DNA from: Uranotaenia lowii
Taxonomy: Eukaryota > Arthropoda > Insecta > Diptera > Culicidae
Length of the DNA: 64,000 nt
Assembly: GCF_029784155.1 (NCBI RefSeq)
Contig: NC_073691.1
Location: forward strand, 55,107,356 to 55,171,355
Direction of reading: 5' to 3'
The notes beneath the pieces were generated by a model that had not been told where the DNA came from, did not search any database, and saw nothing but the letters and a program-made list of their open reading frames with translations. A program made the position numbers and the translations under genes. Numbering within the stretch: the first letter of the stretch is position 1; every line of letters starts with the position of its first letter. This document shows positions 23,053 through 35,195 of the stretch, one piece after another.

Positions 23053-24510
23053 GTCGTTTATACACCCAAAATAATATAGAAATTAATACTACGAGATTTT
23101 TCACGTAGACTAAGTTTTTTATGCATCCCATCGATTCTACGTGCATCTCGTAATATCTATCCCACATAAATGACTCAGGAATTTCACGTAGAATCTATGT
23201 GAATAGCTAAAAATGCTTTTTTTAAGCTCATTATTTTGTAAGCGTGTTTTTGTTACATGTTAATTCTTATGAGAAATTGTACGGGCATACAGTCGGATGA
23301 TAGCATCACGTTTAAAACTTCTGTCAGTTTATAAATTCACGCGTTTATTTTTCGGTTTCGGTGGTTTTTTTGGCTCTGTTTCGTGCGTTGTTCCTCAACA
23401 ACTTTGACCAAGTTTATAGTTTTTCAAACGTAAATATGTTTTTCAACTTATGTAATAACACCACTAGAATTTCCAACCGAAATTGGTTTTCTGGTGAACA
23501 TAAATGTATTGCAAAAATCTGACGTTAATATACTCAAAATACATTGCAAAGTTGAATTTAAGTGCAAGAAAATCCGAGAAATTGCAAATTGACAAAAGTT
23601 CCAAAAACAGCTACTTTTGAAAATTCGTTCAAAAGTGCTGTAATTCGTATTTTGACACCCTTAAAATGCAAAACATGCCAAATGACGTCAACTTTTTAAT
23701 CCTTTTTTCAAAATTTATGTGGTGTGACGGTTTTTATACCACTTTTTACATTTTTGTGGTTATGATCTTAAAAATTTAAAAATATATATATACGTTTAAA
23801 AGCAACGTATAACTTTTAACTTCAGCTATTTGGGACACTAAGTGCCATTTTTTTAGCATTCCGTAGCTGATCTATAATCATTTTTTCGAAACATTTTTAT
23901 CAGATTTTTTTCTTAGACTATGAATTACGGAAAAAGTTATTATGTTCCGGGGGGCAAAAATCGTAAAATAAAAGTCGATATACCTCAGATTGTTGAAATA
24001 TTTTGAAATTGTATGATTTAATATTGGAATTGGTCACCCTGTCAGTCTTTTTATTATTGGTTCAATAGTTGAAATCGAATGTACCCAGCAAAAATGAAAT
24101 CTCAATAAAAATGATAACTCAAGTCATTAAAAACGTTACTGTGACTCGTAATTCCAACTAACGCAAGTAAAAGGTCGTAAAAATTGTTACACGAAGTCGG
24201 ATTAAATGGTTTAAATCGGATATGATAAAAAGTTCGCCATGTTTGCAGATTTTGAAGACGATTTCGAAGACTCTCCTTATTTTTCTCCCGCGAGGGTCAG
24301 ATGAGAGAACAGCTTTGTTGATCTCTCTGTGTCCAGCAGTGCCATCAGATTGCTTAAACTCTGATGGTGTATTTGCATGCATTACCCAATGACAGGGCAG
24401 CAAATATTGTTGCTGGCAACGGTTCGCATGCGTTGAGAGAAAAGACTTGGGCTCTCTTGCATTCTCTCAGTATGTATGTATAAGGTGTCGAATATCTTCC
24501 AAATCGTATA
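23053..24510. other. Interior of the TIR element, no gene recognised
   Basis: AT-rich. A phrase ACCCAGCAAAAATGAAATC near 24084 resembles the element terminus and may be another degraded end. No coding signal. Confidence 0.4.
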
Positions 24511-25094
24511 CTCTTATCGCTTTAGCCAGAAGTGGAAACTATGTATGTATATTGCCTCCACTTTGGTAGGTAAATGCCGTTTTTTCGAGTTTCATACGAT
24601 CATTCTATAATGTACATGAAACGTTTAACAAAGTTGTTGAAAAATTTACCAACAAAAATGTTTGCTGGGTAATCGAACAGAAAGGCAACTTTTTTTACCG
24701 AAATTTTTCGATTCTCATATACTTTTATGCTATAAAATCAATGAAAAAAATGACCTTTTCATATAACCAGCTGTGGCATGTAAAACCAAGCACTTTTTTT
24801 TCAATATGAGGTTGCAATCTATTTCAATTCATATCAATGAATACATTTTCAATACGGCTTTAAAATAAAGGAGTTATCTTTGATGCAAAACAACAATTTT
24901 TAAGGACTTTTTGGCTTTAAAGCTTCCGATAGAATTGGCACAAAACAATTGTCTGCATTTCAGTTGTGTATTATTGAATTTAAGATCTTTTTTTAGACAT
25001 ATTTAGCAATTCTCCATACTTTTAAGAAAAAGTACTAAAAGAACCTGGGATAAAACTATTCGACACGGTTTCTCAAACTTTTCCTGTAACACGG

Positions 25095-26090
25095 CTAAGA
25101 GATAGTTGCCTTGAGTCTCCTCTTCATGATTACCCAGTATTTCTCAATAAGGCGTAACTGGGGCCGGTGGGGGGGTTAAGGTTTTTCGGATCAAATGGAC
25201 CCCTTTTTCTGCATAGCATTTTAGAACGTCTTTGCTGTGATGACAGCTTGCCAAATCTGGCAAAACATTACGGGATGGCCATGGAATCGGGTGAACGGCG
25301 AAATTCGTTTTTAGAGAAATTTTTTTTTGGTATAGTTCCGACGTCATTGTTCTATTTTTAACGAAAACTTTCGTTTTTAGCCACAGCTGCAAATGCCCTG
25401 TCAAATCATAAATTGGGCTAGAACATCCCTCCGATCCATTACCAAATAAAATTTTTAACCTGGGATTTGCGTGAAGTCAGTCTTAACATAGGTTTCAACG
25501 TCCATCAGAAGAAACCTATAGAACTTGGTCAGCACCTGGTCCTACATCTTTCGAGCTCAGATTTTGGCCACACTATTCTGTTTTATGTTCCGATTTGGCT
25601 GGTTGCTAGCTCGATACGACTTGATTCCTTCCCGGAGTCGAATTCTTCTCACGGTACTATGGGCACATCTAATTCTCTGGCCAAATCTCGGTCCAACAGA
25701 TAGGAATTCCTTTTAATCTTTTTTCAAATTTGTACCATAAAGTTTCCGATCGACAGTTCCACACCGACGATTTACTTGAGGTTTCCGAATCGTCGTCAAT
25801 GTTTCTCTTTACCGTTTGATAACGCGTCGTATGGTTTTTCTGGACAATTTCAGCTGTTTAGCATAACTAGATGCCGACTTCAATGGATTTTCAAAATAAC
25901 TGTGAACAATTTTTTTCTTTCTTTCAGCTTCCATATTGATTGTTTACAAAGTACACTCGATTTGCGGAACGTCCAAAATACATACGTGAAGCTGACAAAA
26001 TTCCCAATACGTGGGCGCCAAGAACTTTCAAATCCGTCCATCAGGAGCGCCACAATATGAGCAAAAGTTTGTTCCAATTCTAAATGAAGC
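25095..26090 (-). pseudogene. Mariner-type (DD37E-like) transposase pseudogene
   Basis: Reading down the minus strand from 26080 gives a helix-turn-helix-like start (VHSYFENPLKSASSYAKQLK), a middle with several stops, then LPDLASCHHSKDVLKCYAEK and, after a frameshift, LIEKYW. It is related to the ITmD37E copies elsewhere in the window but more diverged. Several stops and frameshifts make it inactive. TIRs were not identified. Confidence 0.75.
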
Positions 26091-26279
26091 AAAGCTTTAC
26101 TTGCATGGATGCAGAGTTAACCTCGGCCCTAAAACATAAATTTATCCTTTCATCCTTTTCTCTCTTTTCCAATCCATCCATTGACTACTAGGACGTTGCC
26201 GGCGCCGTTATTGATGTTGAAAAAAGAGCATCAGGTTTGTACCATGAGAACGGAGTAGCAACCATTGGCGATTTGGAAT

Positions 26280-26552
26280 TTAATCTTCGTAAATTTAATT
26301 TCGGCATATCGGTGAAAGTTTATATTCTTGAAGAAAGAATATAAGAATTGAATGCCTTAACCTGTACAATGAAAACTGGTTGGTCCGAAGTTTACATGTG
26401 GTGAACTCCGGACTCCTTTCGTTCTTTTCAACATCTGTAAAAATTTTCTCCTCACTTTTCTATCCATCTTTATCAATTTTCAATTCTGATATTCTTTCTC
26501 CAAGAATATAAACTTTCACCGATATGCCAAAAATAAATTTACAAAAATCAAT
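26280..26552. repeat. Imperfect inverted repeat (hairpin MITE-like)
   Basis: The arms at about 26280-26355 and 26476-26552 are inverse of each other, with the shared core GGCATATCGGTGAAAGTTTA and then TATTCTTG. The spacer is about 120 bp. It probably represents a small MITE; ends and target duplication are not defined. Confidence 0.6.
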
Positions 26553-29500
26553 TAACGGTGGTTAACTTATCTTAAGAATTTGTTCTTCTGAGTCACACAA
26601 ACGGTCATGAATTCTAAATTTTCAGATTTTCATAAAAAATGTAGAACGGAATAAACTTCATTGTTATGAAATGTAACATTGAGAATTCGCAACACAGTAG
26701 ATAATCCCAATCAAAGATTTACAAAACTTACAAAGCTTACATGGCCAAACATGGGCCAAACTTTTTATAATGATGAATGCAAAACTTCCAAAATTTAGAA
26801 AAGTTAGACGACTTATTTTGATCAATTTTTATGTGAAACCGAGAAAAGTAACACTGATAGAGTTGAAGCTTCAAAAACAGAATGCTAAGAAACCTCTAAT
26901 ATTCAGTTGTGAATTTACACTTTAAATCGGTAATGGTTTTAAATCCATAAAAAGTCGTCAATGATTAAATTTTGTGCTCAAGAGTTACTTCAATGCTGAA
27001 AATAAAGTTATAATAAATTTAATAATGCGTCACATTTAATGTCTCCAGTAGTTGGCCAATCTTAACCAGCAGGGGAAAAAAGAGATGTCATCGAACCATC
27101 GCAAAATTGGCAATATTTATATACACTATTTATAACCAGCGTACTCGCTGGTCAAGTTCTATCCACTTATGACGCTAGCTGGCTGCTGTTGATGTTAACA
27201 GCGACAACAATTTTCCTTGCCAGCGACTGAGATCAGAAGGAAGGAAGGACGAGATGGAAGGAGGTCGAAACTCCATCGCGTTCCCTCTACATCAACACCA
27301 CTGGTCAATATGGACGATGTCATAAATTATCCGGATACCCATCTTTAACAGCGATGCTGCTGACTTCTAGAGGTTTGGCTCTGGCAGCAAATAGATAGAT
27401 TCACCTTTCTTGATGACACGTTCGACTGGTCAAAGATAGAAGATAGTTGAGATGTTTCAGAGGATGGACGTGAAAAACCTTAAATATTGTACTAAATAAC
27501 TGCATTTTTTTGGAAAAAGTTTTTAAAAAAATTTCAACGATTGAAATTAGTACTGTGTTTTAAACACATTTTTACATAAAATTTTTTTTGTCATTTTCAT
27601 GCTTCAAGTATGACGGATTGCTCATCCATTTTATCAAAGATCGGTGAGAATAACCCGTTGAGTAGTTAACTAACTTAACACAACTTTATTAGCCATATAC
27701 TCTCTAGGCCAGATATACTAGAATTTGTAAATCAAAGAAATCAAACACGCCAATTAATTACAAAAAATAATCTCAGGCTTTTATCTTATGTTTTCCGTTC
27801 TGAAACGTACGATATCTTTTAATGCATTTTTTTAATTTGTAGTGTTTTGAATTTTTTTTTCTTCTCCAATTGGGTATTTTATCATGTTGATAGTTAACTA
27901 TCTTCAACAACGAACATCTTTGAAAGCCCCCATCTTTCGCTCCATAATGGTGGAGCAGCACCCAGTCAGTACCCTCATTGATAGCGCTTTTCTTCGGTGG
28001 GTATTTTCCTAAAGCGTCCATTGTGTGGAAAATTTTATCATATTATGACGATACTATTTGCGGAAGAAGAGAAAATGTAGCTGATTCTGGCCAGAAGATA
28101 ACCCAAAGCACTCGATATGTGTACCTTCATATATGCTGCTTTCATGATGTCCACACACCGTCTAAGGATCATCGCGCCATCATCTTCATCTTCCTCATCA
28201 TCTTCGTCGTCGTCGTCGATGGCTGGCTGGTTCGACACATTTGGACTGATATATGAGAGGCACCCAAAGGGCTGTAAAAGGGCTCGGGAAGGTGTCAATT
28301 GTCTCGTTCGATTGACTTTTTATGGGAAATCAACTTTACACCAACCCCCTTTGATAGCAGAGCTTAATTGGTTCACTCTCTTACCTACTTATAATCATGT
28401 GACATCTACACGAGTTATGAGCACAATCCATAACTTGGAGCTAGACTTGACAGTTCACTTGAAAAAATGTTTGAACAGTCTTTATCCAACTAAAATTCTC
28501 AGAAACAAAGCTCAACAGATTTCTTACTTCAGAGAACAAATTCATGGTAGATGGTAGTCCATTCTCTTTTGAATGAATCGATGTTGAATTCCGTGCTTCT
28601 TTTTAGACAAAACTTTAAAACGAAAATACATTTTTAAACCAACGTTTGAAATCAATTATTAACTTTCTCCAAAATTTCTAGTATTTTTGAGTTTTGCGGA
28701 AAAAAATTATAGAGGTTTTTTTTTGTGTACTTTTCCCCATTTTTAAAGAAGTTTTTAATCAAATTGAATTCTAGATATTTTTAAAGCAATTTTTAAAAAC
28801 TCTTTTCAGTGTTGAAAGAATTATTTGTAATGATATCTTTCGAAATTTTTGAAAACTGTAGATTCATCTTTTGAATATAATTCCTTGATTGATTGAAATA
28901 GTTATAATCAACAAACTCTGTCAAATCTTATTTTGAGCGTCGCTTGGAAACGGCGCCCGCGAAAAGAATCACGCAAGTGCCGTAAACTGGGGGAACTTTG
29001 ATCACTTTTTTTAATACATTTTTGAATTTTTTGGAAGGGGTTGCTTTTTCTTAATACCTAAAAGCTTTACAACACTTAGGTACTAAGGTGAAGAGTATTA
29101 AACATGATCATTGATTGCAGTTAATTCAAACGACATTGGTGGTTATAATTAAATGTTTGTTACAAAACCAGTTTTCTAGTTCCGGGGTAACTTTGATCAC
29201 TATGGTTTTTACGTATCTCAACATTTTCAAATTTATTGTTTTGATGTCATTTAACACAGAAGGCTCAAAATATCGATGACAGTCATTTTTTTTGGACTAA
29301 ATTGAATTTTTGATGGACAATGTTGCTGCATACATTTAGGGGTGAAAATTATTAACATTTCTCAATATTTTATGCCCTCAAAACAAATGGACACTTGTAG
29401 CGCGCTTATAGAGAGTAGTTCGGGATTGGAAGAACAATGTTACAGCTGGCATATCTCCAAATTTAATGTAAGGGAGGTTTGTTTTTATTTTAGCTTAGCT

Positions 29501-29619
29501 TAGTTGACTACTCATATCCATCTTTAATCATTGAACATGAAGAAACGATCAGAAAGCCAGGATATTGCCGAATGATGAACGCTGTATGTGTAAGAAATTC
29601 GTAAAATTCTAAAATTGGT
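26553..29619. other. Intergenic stretch, nothing recognised
   Basis: AT-rich with no convincing gene. A TCATCTTCATCTTCC/TCG simple repeat near 28178-28220 generates a Ser-rich frame that I reject. Confidence 0.4.
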
Positions 29620-29945
29620 AAACATTGTAAAATTTGTAAAATTTGTAAAATTTGTAAAATTTGTAAAATTTGTAAAATTTGTAAAATTTGTAAAATTTGT
29701 AAAATTTGTAAAATTTGTAAAATTTGTAAAATTTGTAAAATTTGTAAAATTTGTAAAATTTGTAAAATTTGTAAAATTTGTAAAATTTGTAAAATTTGTA
29801 AAATTTGTAAAATTTTGAAAATTTGGAAATTTGTAAAATTCGTAAAAATTGTAAAATTTGTGAAATTTGTAAAATTTGTAAAATTAGTAAATATTGAAAA
29901 AATTGTCAAAATTGTAAAATTTGTAAAATTTGTAAAATTTGAACA
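29620..29945 (+). repeat. 9-bp minisatellite, unit GTAAAATTT
   Basis: About 21 nearly perfect tandem copies at 29626-29815, followed by degenerate copies to about 29945. Because the period is a multiple of three it gives stop-free frames on both strands (VKF repeats on +, ILQ repeats on -), which are not genes. Confidence 0.95.
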
Positions 29946-32006
29946 ATTTGAAATCACCTTCATGCAATTCCCTAAGTCCTTGCACTGTTTCCATTTTCTT
30001 TTTTTCTTCAAACTTCAAAATTCAAAATTTGATAGGGTTTTAGGTTTTAGGCATTTTGTCTATACGAGCTTTTTCATGGTAAATGACCGTTTTTTTTTTT
30101 CAATGTCCAAAAATTATCATCAAACGACCATAAAAATAACACTTAAATTAAACATAAACCAATAAAAAAAGATGAACTTTTACTTTAAGCAAACCATTTG
30201 CTCCTTAATGCTTATGGATGATCAGGAGAGATGTTTGTTTGTGAGCCTTCAAAAAAAACCAGATATTTTGAGATTTTAAAACATCATTTCAAGTAGCATA
30301 AAAAATCTCCTAATAAAAACCAAATTTAGCTTATTTGTAACTCAATTTATAGACTTTCAAACGTAGTAAACAGTTTCCAGTAATTTATTCCACTTAATAG
30401 GTACTGATACATTTTAAAGCTTTTAAATTCCATATCTCCAGACGTAAGGTGATAATTTGAAAAAAGATTCAGATTACCAAATATTTCATTAAATCATAGG
30501 CACCAAAATGTTGTTCCTTTAAATTTTCAATTAAATTCTATCAATAAGTTTAAAAAATGGTTAGACGAGGTTAATGAAAAACCAACCATGTAAAATTTTA
30601 AAACACTTATCATTTTCAACTTTATGTTTTATTTTAATTTAAGAATATATATTAATATGAAACATTTCCAATAAGTTGGTGTTCTGGTAACAAAATTTTC
30701 TGTCCTTTCCAGGACCCAATATTTAAATTGAAAGCGACAAGACATTCCGATCTTGACTTTCAATTAATTTTCAGAAAGCTCGAATTTGATTTAAAGTAGA
30801 CTTTAAAAGTTATATTCAACTGCGCAATGTTAACTTAATTGATATTGTCTTCTTGATTTTAATGTTCTATGTCAGTATAATTGAACATGTTGTATTATAA
30901 ATGTATAAAGTTATTATTTTGAGCTTCAAAAATAATTTTTTTTTATAGCTGGTATAATATAAATATCAATAAGTTTTTACCTTTGATTTTGACCACTGGC
31001 ACTTTGGAAATTAAATTAAATATTTTCTTCTTTTTTATCAAATATTTCGAATAATTTAGTTATCAACTATTGAATAAAATTTCCTAAGTCAAAAATGTTT
31101 TTTTTTATAATCGAGAATTCGCATTTCTAATCTAAATATTTTTTTTCAAACTCAAAATACTGCTGCAAAATGTTTCAATCAATCCTTCAATTGAAATGTG
31201 AAATGTGAATAAAATTAAGATGAATAATAAATAGCAATCAGTATAATTATCATTTTTCTATCAATTTAATTGATGGTTAGTTTTTAACCTGATCTGACGT
31301 TTATATCAGAATTCAGATTTTTTTTTTCAATCTGGTGATTTATTTTATGTATTTTATTTCTGTGCCTCAATTGTTATGTCCGAAGGTTTATTCAGAATTT
31401 TGTAGATGGTGTTTCGAAAATATTGATTTCAAATTTTGAAATTACACTGCTTAGAATTTACTTTCATTATAAAGAACATAATTTGAAAGACTTGTCAATG
31501 ACTTACCGAAATAGCATTAATTTGAAACATTCATTCTGGCTGTTTGCAAAATTTTGATGGTGTAATGAATGGTGTAAGAAATCAATTTCCTTATTAATTG
31601 TGTATTTTTGGCAATGTTAATATAATTTTTTTCCTCGTCCAGTTTCTCGTTCCCGGGAATCGAAAAATGGTGGTCTGTTTCCCTGGAATTCCCGGGATCC
31701 CGAGAAATATTCAAAAACATGTAAAATATATGCACTTCGATTCAAATATAGCATATCAAACCTTTCGTGCATTCAAGCCCATAATTTGTTCAAAATATAA
31801 TCTTGATAATGTATTTTAAGCTTCGTTTTAATCAAATAAATCAAACTGTTTTCACAATGATAAATAAAAAATCAGACAAACGAACTATAAAATAACCTTT
31901 ACAAGTCAAATGAAGAATTAATTCAAGGAATAAGGGGTTAATAAAAAATATGTCATTTGTGTGATTATTCCATCCTTTATTCGTTTTTCTGAACGTTTTT
32001 TTTTAA
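29946..32006. other. AT-rich intergenic stretch, nothing recognised
   Basis: Only short frames. CCCGGGAATC-type phrases near 31651-31700 resemble fragments of an old interspersed repeat, and similar phrases appear near 56090. Confidence 0.4.
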
Positions 32007-32068
32007 GATTTCTTGTTGATATTGTTCGGTGAAATAAATATTTCACCGAACAATATCAACAAGAAATC
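32007..32068. repeat. Perfect 29-bp palindrome with 4-nt loop
   Basis: The arms at 32007-32035 and 32040-32068 are exact reverse complements around AAAT, and continue outward by a few bases with one mismatch. It is isolated in AT-rich DNA. No short direct repeat identifies it as a transposon end. It would form a strong hairpin if transcribed. Confidence 0.85.
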
Positions 32069-32583
32069 CTAAAATATCATCAAACGGTGACCGAAACACG
32101 TCGAAAACTTTACATATTTGCTCTTTATATAAAAAAAACGATGTTCCCTTCATTTTTAAGTTTTGAGATTATTCTGGCTTTCGAAGCTGGTTACTTTCGA
32201 GAAAACACAATCTGCCTACAGACTGCGCTATTTTTCATATATTTTTTAAGTTGTTGGTTTTCGTTAAATTCATTTAAAGTTACACTGAATGGTTTTTTTT
32301 TTTGTTTTTTCTAGGATTTTAATGCTCACGCGTTATTCACTGAATGGTTTGTGATACTAACATGTTGTTTATGTTTAAAAATTTTGTAAAATGATTTCTT
32401 TCTATGTTAAGCTTGCCAGATGGCAAAGTTTTTCCCGGACATGACCGGATATCTGAAATCAAATTTGGGAAAATTCTGGTCCGGTTCGTTTGCTTGGATT
32501 TCGTTGAAAAAAGCCTGTAGAGAATATAGGTAAAGGATAGTAAATGAAGAGATAAGACTTAGACATCGGAGATACTTACATTA

Positions 32584-33450
32584 AAGGGTGGTACGGTCCA
32601 AATTTGGTCAATATCAACTTGACGTATTTTTTTCAACCTGAACACCCCTCATTTTGAAGGTGTGTGTGTGTAGAATGTTGCTCCTACTTTGATTTTGGAA
32701 TTCACTCTTCAGTTGTCAAAATGCCGTCCAAGGAAGAAGAGCAGCGTATCAAAATTTTGCTCGCGTATCGCGAAAATCCAAGCTACTCGCACGCAAAGCT
32801 GGCAAAATCGCTAAAACTTGCCAAATCAACCGTTACAAATGTAATTAAAGTGTTTGGGGAACGTTTGTCGACAGCCAGGAAGTCTGGATCGGGGGGAAAT
32901 CGAAAACCGGAAGCCGCTTAGACTACAAAGAGAGTTGCCGGTAGTTTCAAGCGAAACCCTAACCTCTCTCTCCGAGATGCCGCAATTAAGCTGGGTGTAT
33001 CGTTTACAACCGTGTATCGAGCCATAAAACGAGCCGGACTATCGACTTACAAGAAGGTAGTGACTCCAAATCGCGATGATAAACAAAATACGACGGAAAA
33101 AGCGCGATCCCGGAGGCTGTACACGACGATGCTGTCGAAGTTTGACTGTGTGGTAATGGACGACGAAACCTACGTCAAAGCCGACTACAAGCAGCAGGAG
33201 TTTTATACAGCAAAAGGAAGGGGAAAGGTAGCAGATATTTTCAAGCACATGAAACTGTCAAAGTTCGCGAAGAAATATCTGGTTTGGCAAGCCATCTGTA
33301 CCTGTGGCTTGAAAAGCAGCATTTTCATAGCTTCCGGGACTGTCAACCAAGAAATTTACGTGAAAGAGCGTTTGAATAAACGTCTGCTGCCTTTCCTGAA
33401 GAAACACGGTTGTTCCATACTATTTTTCCCGGATTTGGCATCTTGCCATT
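32584..33450 (+). pseudogene. ITmD37E element, 5' part (TIR, HTH, first half of DDE)
   Basis: A left TIR AAGGGTGGTACGGTCC follows TA (32582-32583). The ORF starts at the ATG at 32721 (MPSKEEEQRIKILL) and encodes a helix-turn-helix (HAKLAKSLKLAKSTVTNVIK). A TAG stop at 32919-32921 interrupts it; the frame continues with LRDAAIKLGVSFTTVYRAIK and, at 33012-33450, the DDE part with VVMDDETYV and FPDLASCH. It is cut at 33450 by a 1.44-kb insertion and resumes at 34899. Confidence 0.9.
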
Positions 33451-34894
33451 TATAAGTATCGACTAGCTCAGGCGGCTACTCCCTCAGGGTCGGCTTCCAC
33501 TAGCTAGCAGAGAAACAACAACAGGGTGGGCAAGGATAAGGGTACGGCAACTAAAGAATTTCAAATAATATGGGCTCTCGGAGAAACTAACAAAACCTGA
33601 TTTTTCATTTTATACGTTTATTGGAAAGACATCACAACATAAGGAATTAGGGAGTGCGTTGCGGCCGTTGACGTCCTGGTCCCGGAGCGGATTCCCATGG
33701 TTTCAGCTGAAGTAGTTTGAGGTTAGGTTGATTGAAGACAGGCGGAGGGCTTGGGTTGATTGAAGACAGGCCAAAATGGTTGACTACGAAGTTCTTGAGG
33801 GTGGTCAGGGGGTAAAGAGCTTGAGGGTTGATGGTGGTAATGGGCAGACGACACAAAACTTGGTTTTGGCAAACGGAAGAGGTTGACGACTTGGAGGGGG
33901 CTTAATGACGAGCGGAGCCACAAACCTTAAAAGCTTTGTCAATTTTACCTGTCTTCCTTTTCTGCCACGTGTTGGAATTCTGGTCGTCCAGAGCCCGAGG
34001 AGGCCGCACAAATGGCTCGGATGTTCGAAGTGCCCCTTCTTCGCCCCCTGACGTCCTCGAACGGTCCACGACTGCTGCCAGCACGAACCTTCCGGCTCGC
34101 AGTAATGTTGGTTACCCGGTAGTCGTTCCGGCCACGTGCTTCCGAAATAGTCGGAAAAGTTGGATGTCGGAAAAGCACGTCCTTTCGGTCGTTCCTCCTG
34201 GTTGGCGTCCGGAGTCTTGGCCAAAGAAGGAATCCGGTCAGGCTGAAACAGGTCCGATTATAGACGGAACGGACCTTGAGCTCGAACTATCTGGATCCAC
34301 ACGCGCTGCTCTTCCTTTTACTTGAGCACAAATTTCACGTGAGCTGGGAGTGGTTAAAAAGGGTGACTCCACTCTTCGAGCGTTCAGCACTGAATGCAGG
34401 CTTCCTTTTCCAGTTTTTTCTTTCAGCCTCCTACTCTCCAAACTTCGCCCGAGTTTCCGGCTGTCATGTTGTACTCGGCGATAGAGTTGGGAGCTCCTGT
34501 TTGTTGAGTTCGACTGGTAAGGATGGAGCTAGGGTGACCAAAGACACAGAATCACATCATGTTTGCACTATCGGACCACGGAGGAGCCCGCATCATGTCA
34601 ATCGGACCGGAGCACCAGTCATTAGTATGACACTAAATCGTGTCCCTGGACTCTCCTGTCTCAGGGACGCCCCAGCCAGATGATCTCCGTGGTGCAAACA
34701 CGACGTGAGACCGACCCTACAATCAAAGCTAACACACACATATATTAATAAACTGTAACAATAATAAAGTGAAAATTGAAATATATTAAAAAAAAGAATA
34801 CAATGCAAATATTGAAAAGAATATCTTGAATTGTCTAACTAGACATATAATTGGAAATCGTTTTGAGTGCCATTGTTACCGTTCGACGGTAACA
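33451..34894 (-). mobile_element. Solo-LTR-like insertion (1.44 kb) in ITmD37E
   Basis: A 4-bp duplication CATT flanks it (33447-33450 and 34895-34898), and joining the flanks restores the transposase sequence. Read on the minus strand it begins TGTTACCGTCGAACGG, ends GATACTTATA, and has an AATAAA near its 3' end (about 33620). No coding domain is visible. Length, TG start, polyadenylation signal and 4-bp target duplication fit a solo LTR of a Ty3/gypsy-type element, although the end is TA rather than CA. The insertion at 48004-49485 has the same form. Confidence 0.6.
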
Positions 34895-34898
34895 CATT

Positions 34899-35195
34899 AC
34901 GGTAAAAAGGCCATGGAGTGGTACGCTGCCAACAACGTGCAGGTGGTTCCCAAGGACAAGAACCCTCCCAACACGCAGAGCTCAGCCCAATTGAGAAATA
35001 CTGAGCTATTATCAAGCGGAACCTAAAGAAGACCAAAAAACTGCTAAGGACGAGCAGCAGTTCAAGGCAAACTGGCTTTCTGCGGCGAAGAAGGTGGACA
35101 AGGTGGCTGTACAAAATCTGATGGCAGGGGTTAAGCGTAAGGCCCGGCAATTCTGATTTGGAAAAGCGAAATCCTAACTGAATATTTTTCCTGAT
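34899..35195 (+). pseudogene. ITmD37E element, 3' part
   Basis: Continues the transposase from the point broken at 33450: KKAMEWYAANNVQVVPKDKN, then a frameshift, a TGA in place of the Trp codon after EKY, and a C-terminal stretch with VQNLMAGVKRKARQF. The 3' TIR is missing, with homology ending near 35195. The same Trp-to-stop change occurs in the copy at 58371-59531. Confidence 0.88.

Larger units (their letters stand above)
20519..24669. mobile_element. TIR element with nested MITEs
   Basis: The left end CCCAGCAAACATTTTTGT and the right end (reverse complement from 24669) CCCAGCAAACATTTTTGT match. The inverted match continues for about 125 bp through GATCGTATGAAACTCG and AGTGGAGGCAATATACATAC. 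Inside lie a Tc1-type MITE (20645-21200) and a Mutator-like MITE (22228-23044), so the original element was about 2.8 kb or less. No transposase is recognisable and no clear target-site duplication is seen. Confidence 0.65.

Noticed and set aside
28117..28557. 146-codon frame with a run of Ser
   Set aside because: The Ser run comes from a TCA/TCT/TCG simple repeat; the remainder has no recognisable domain or splice partner.
29508..30165. Long repeat peptides of ILQ or VKF
   Set aside because: Produced by a 9-bp minisatellite whose period is a multiple of three.
33805..34325. Overlapping frames on both strands within the 1.44-kb insertion
   Set aside because: No gag, protease, RT or other domain; they fit non-coding LTR-like sequence of moderate GC.
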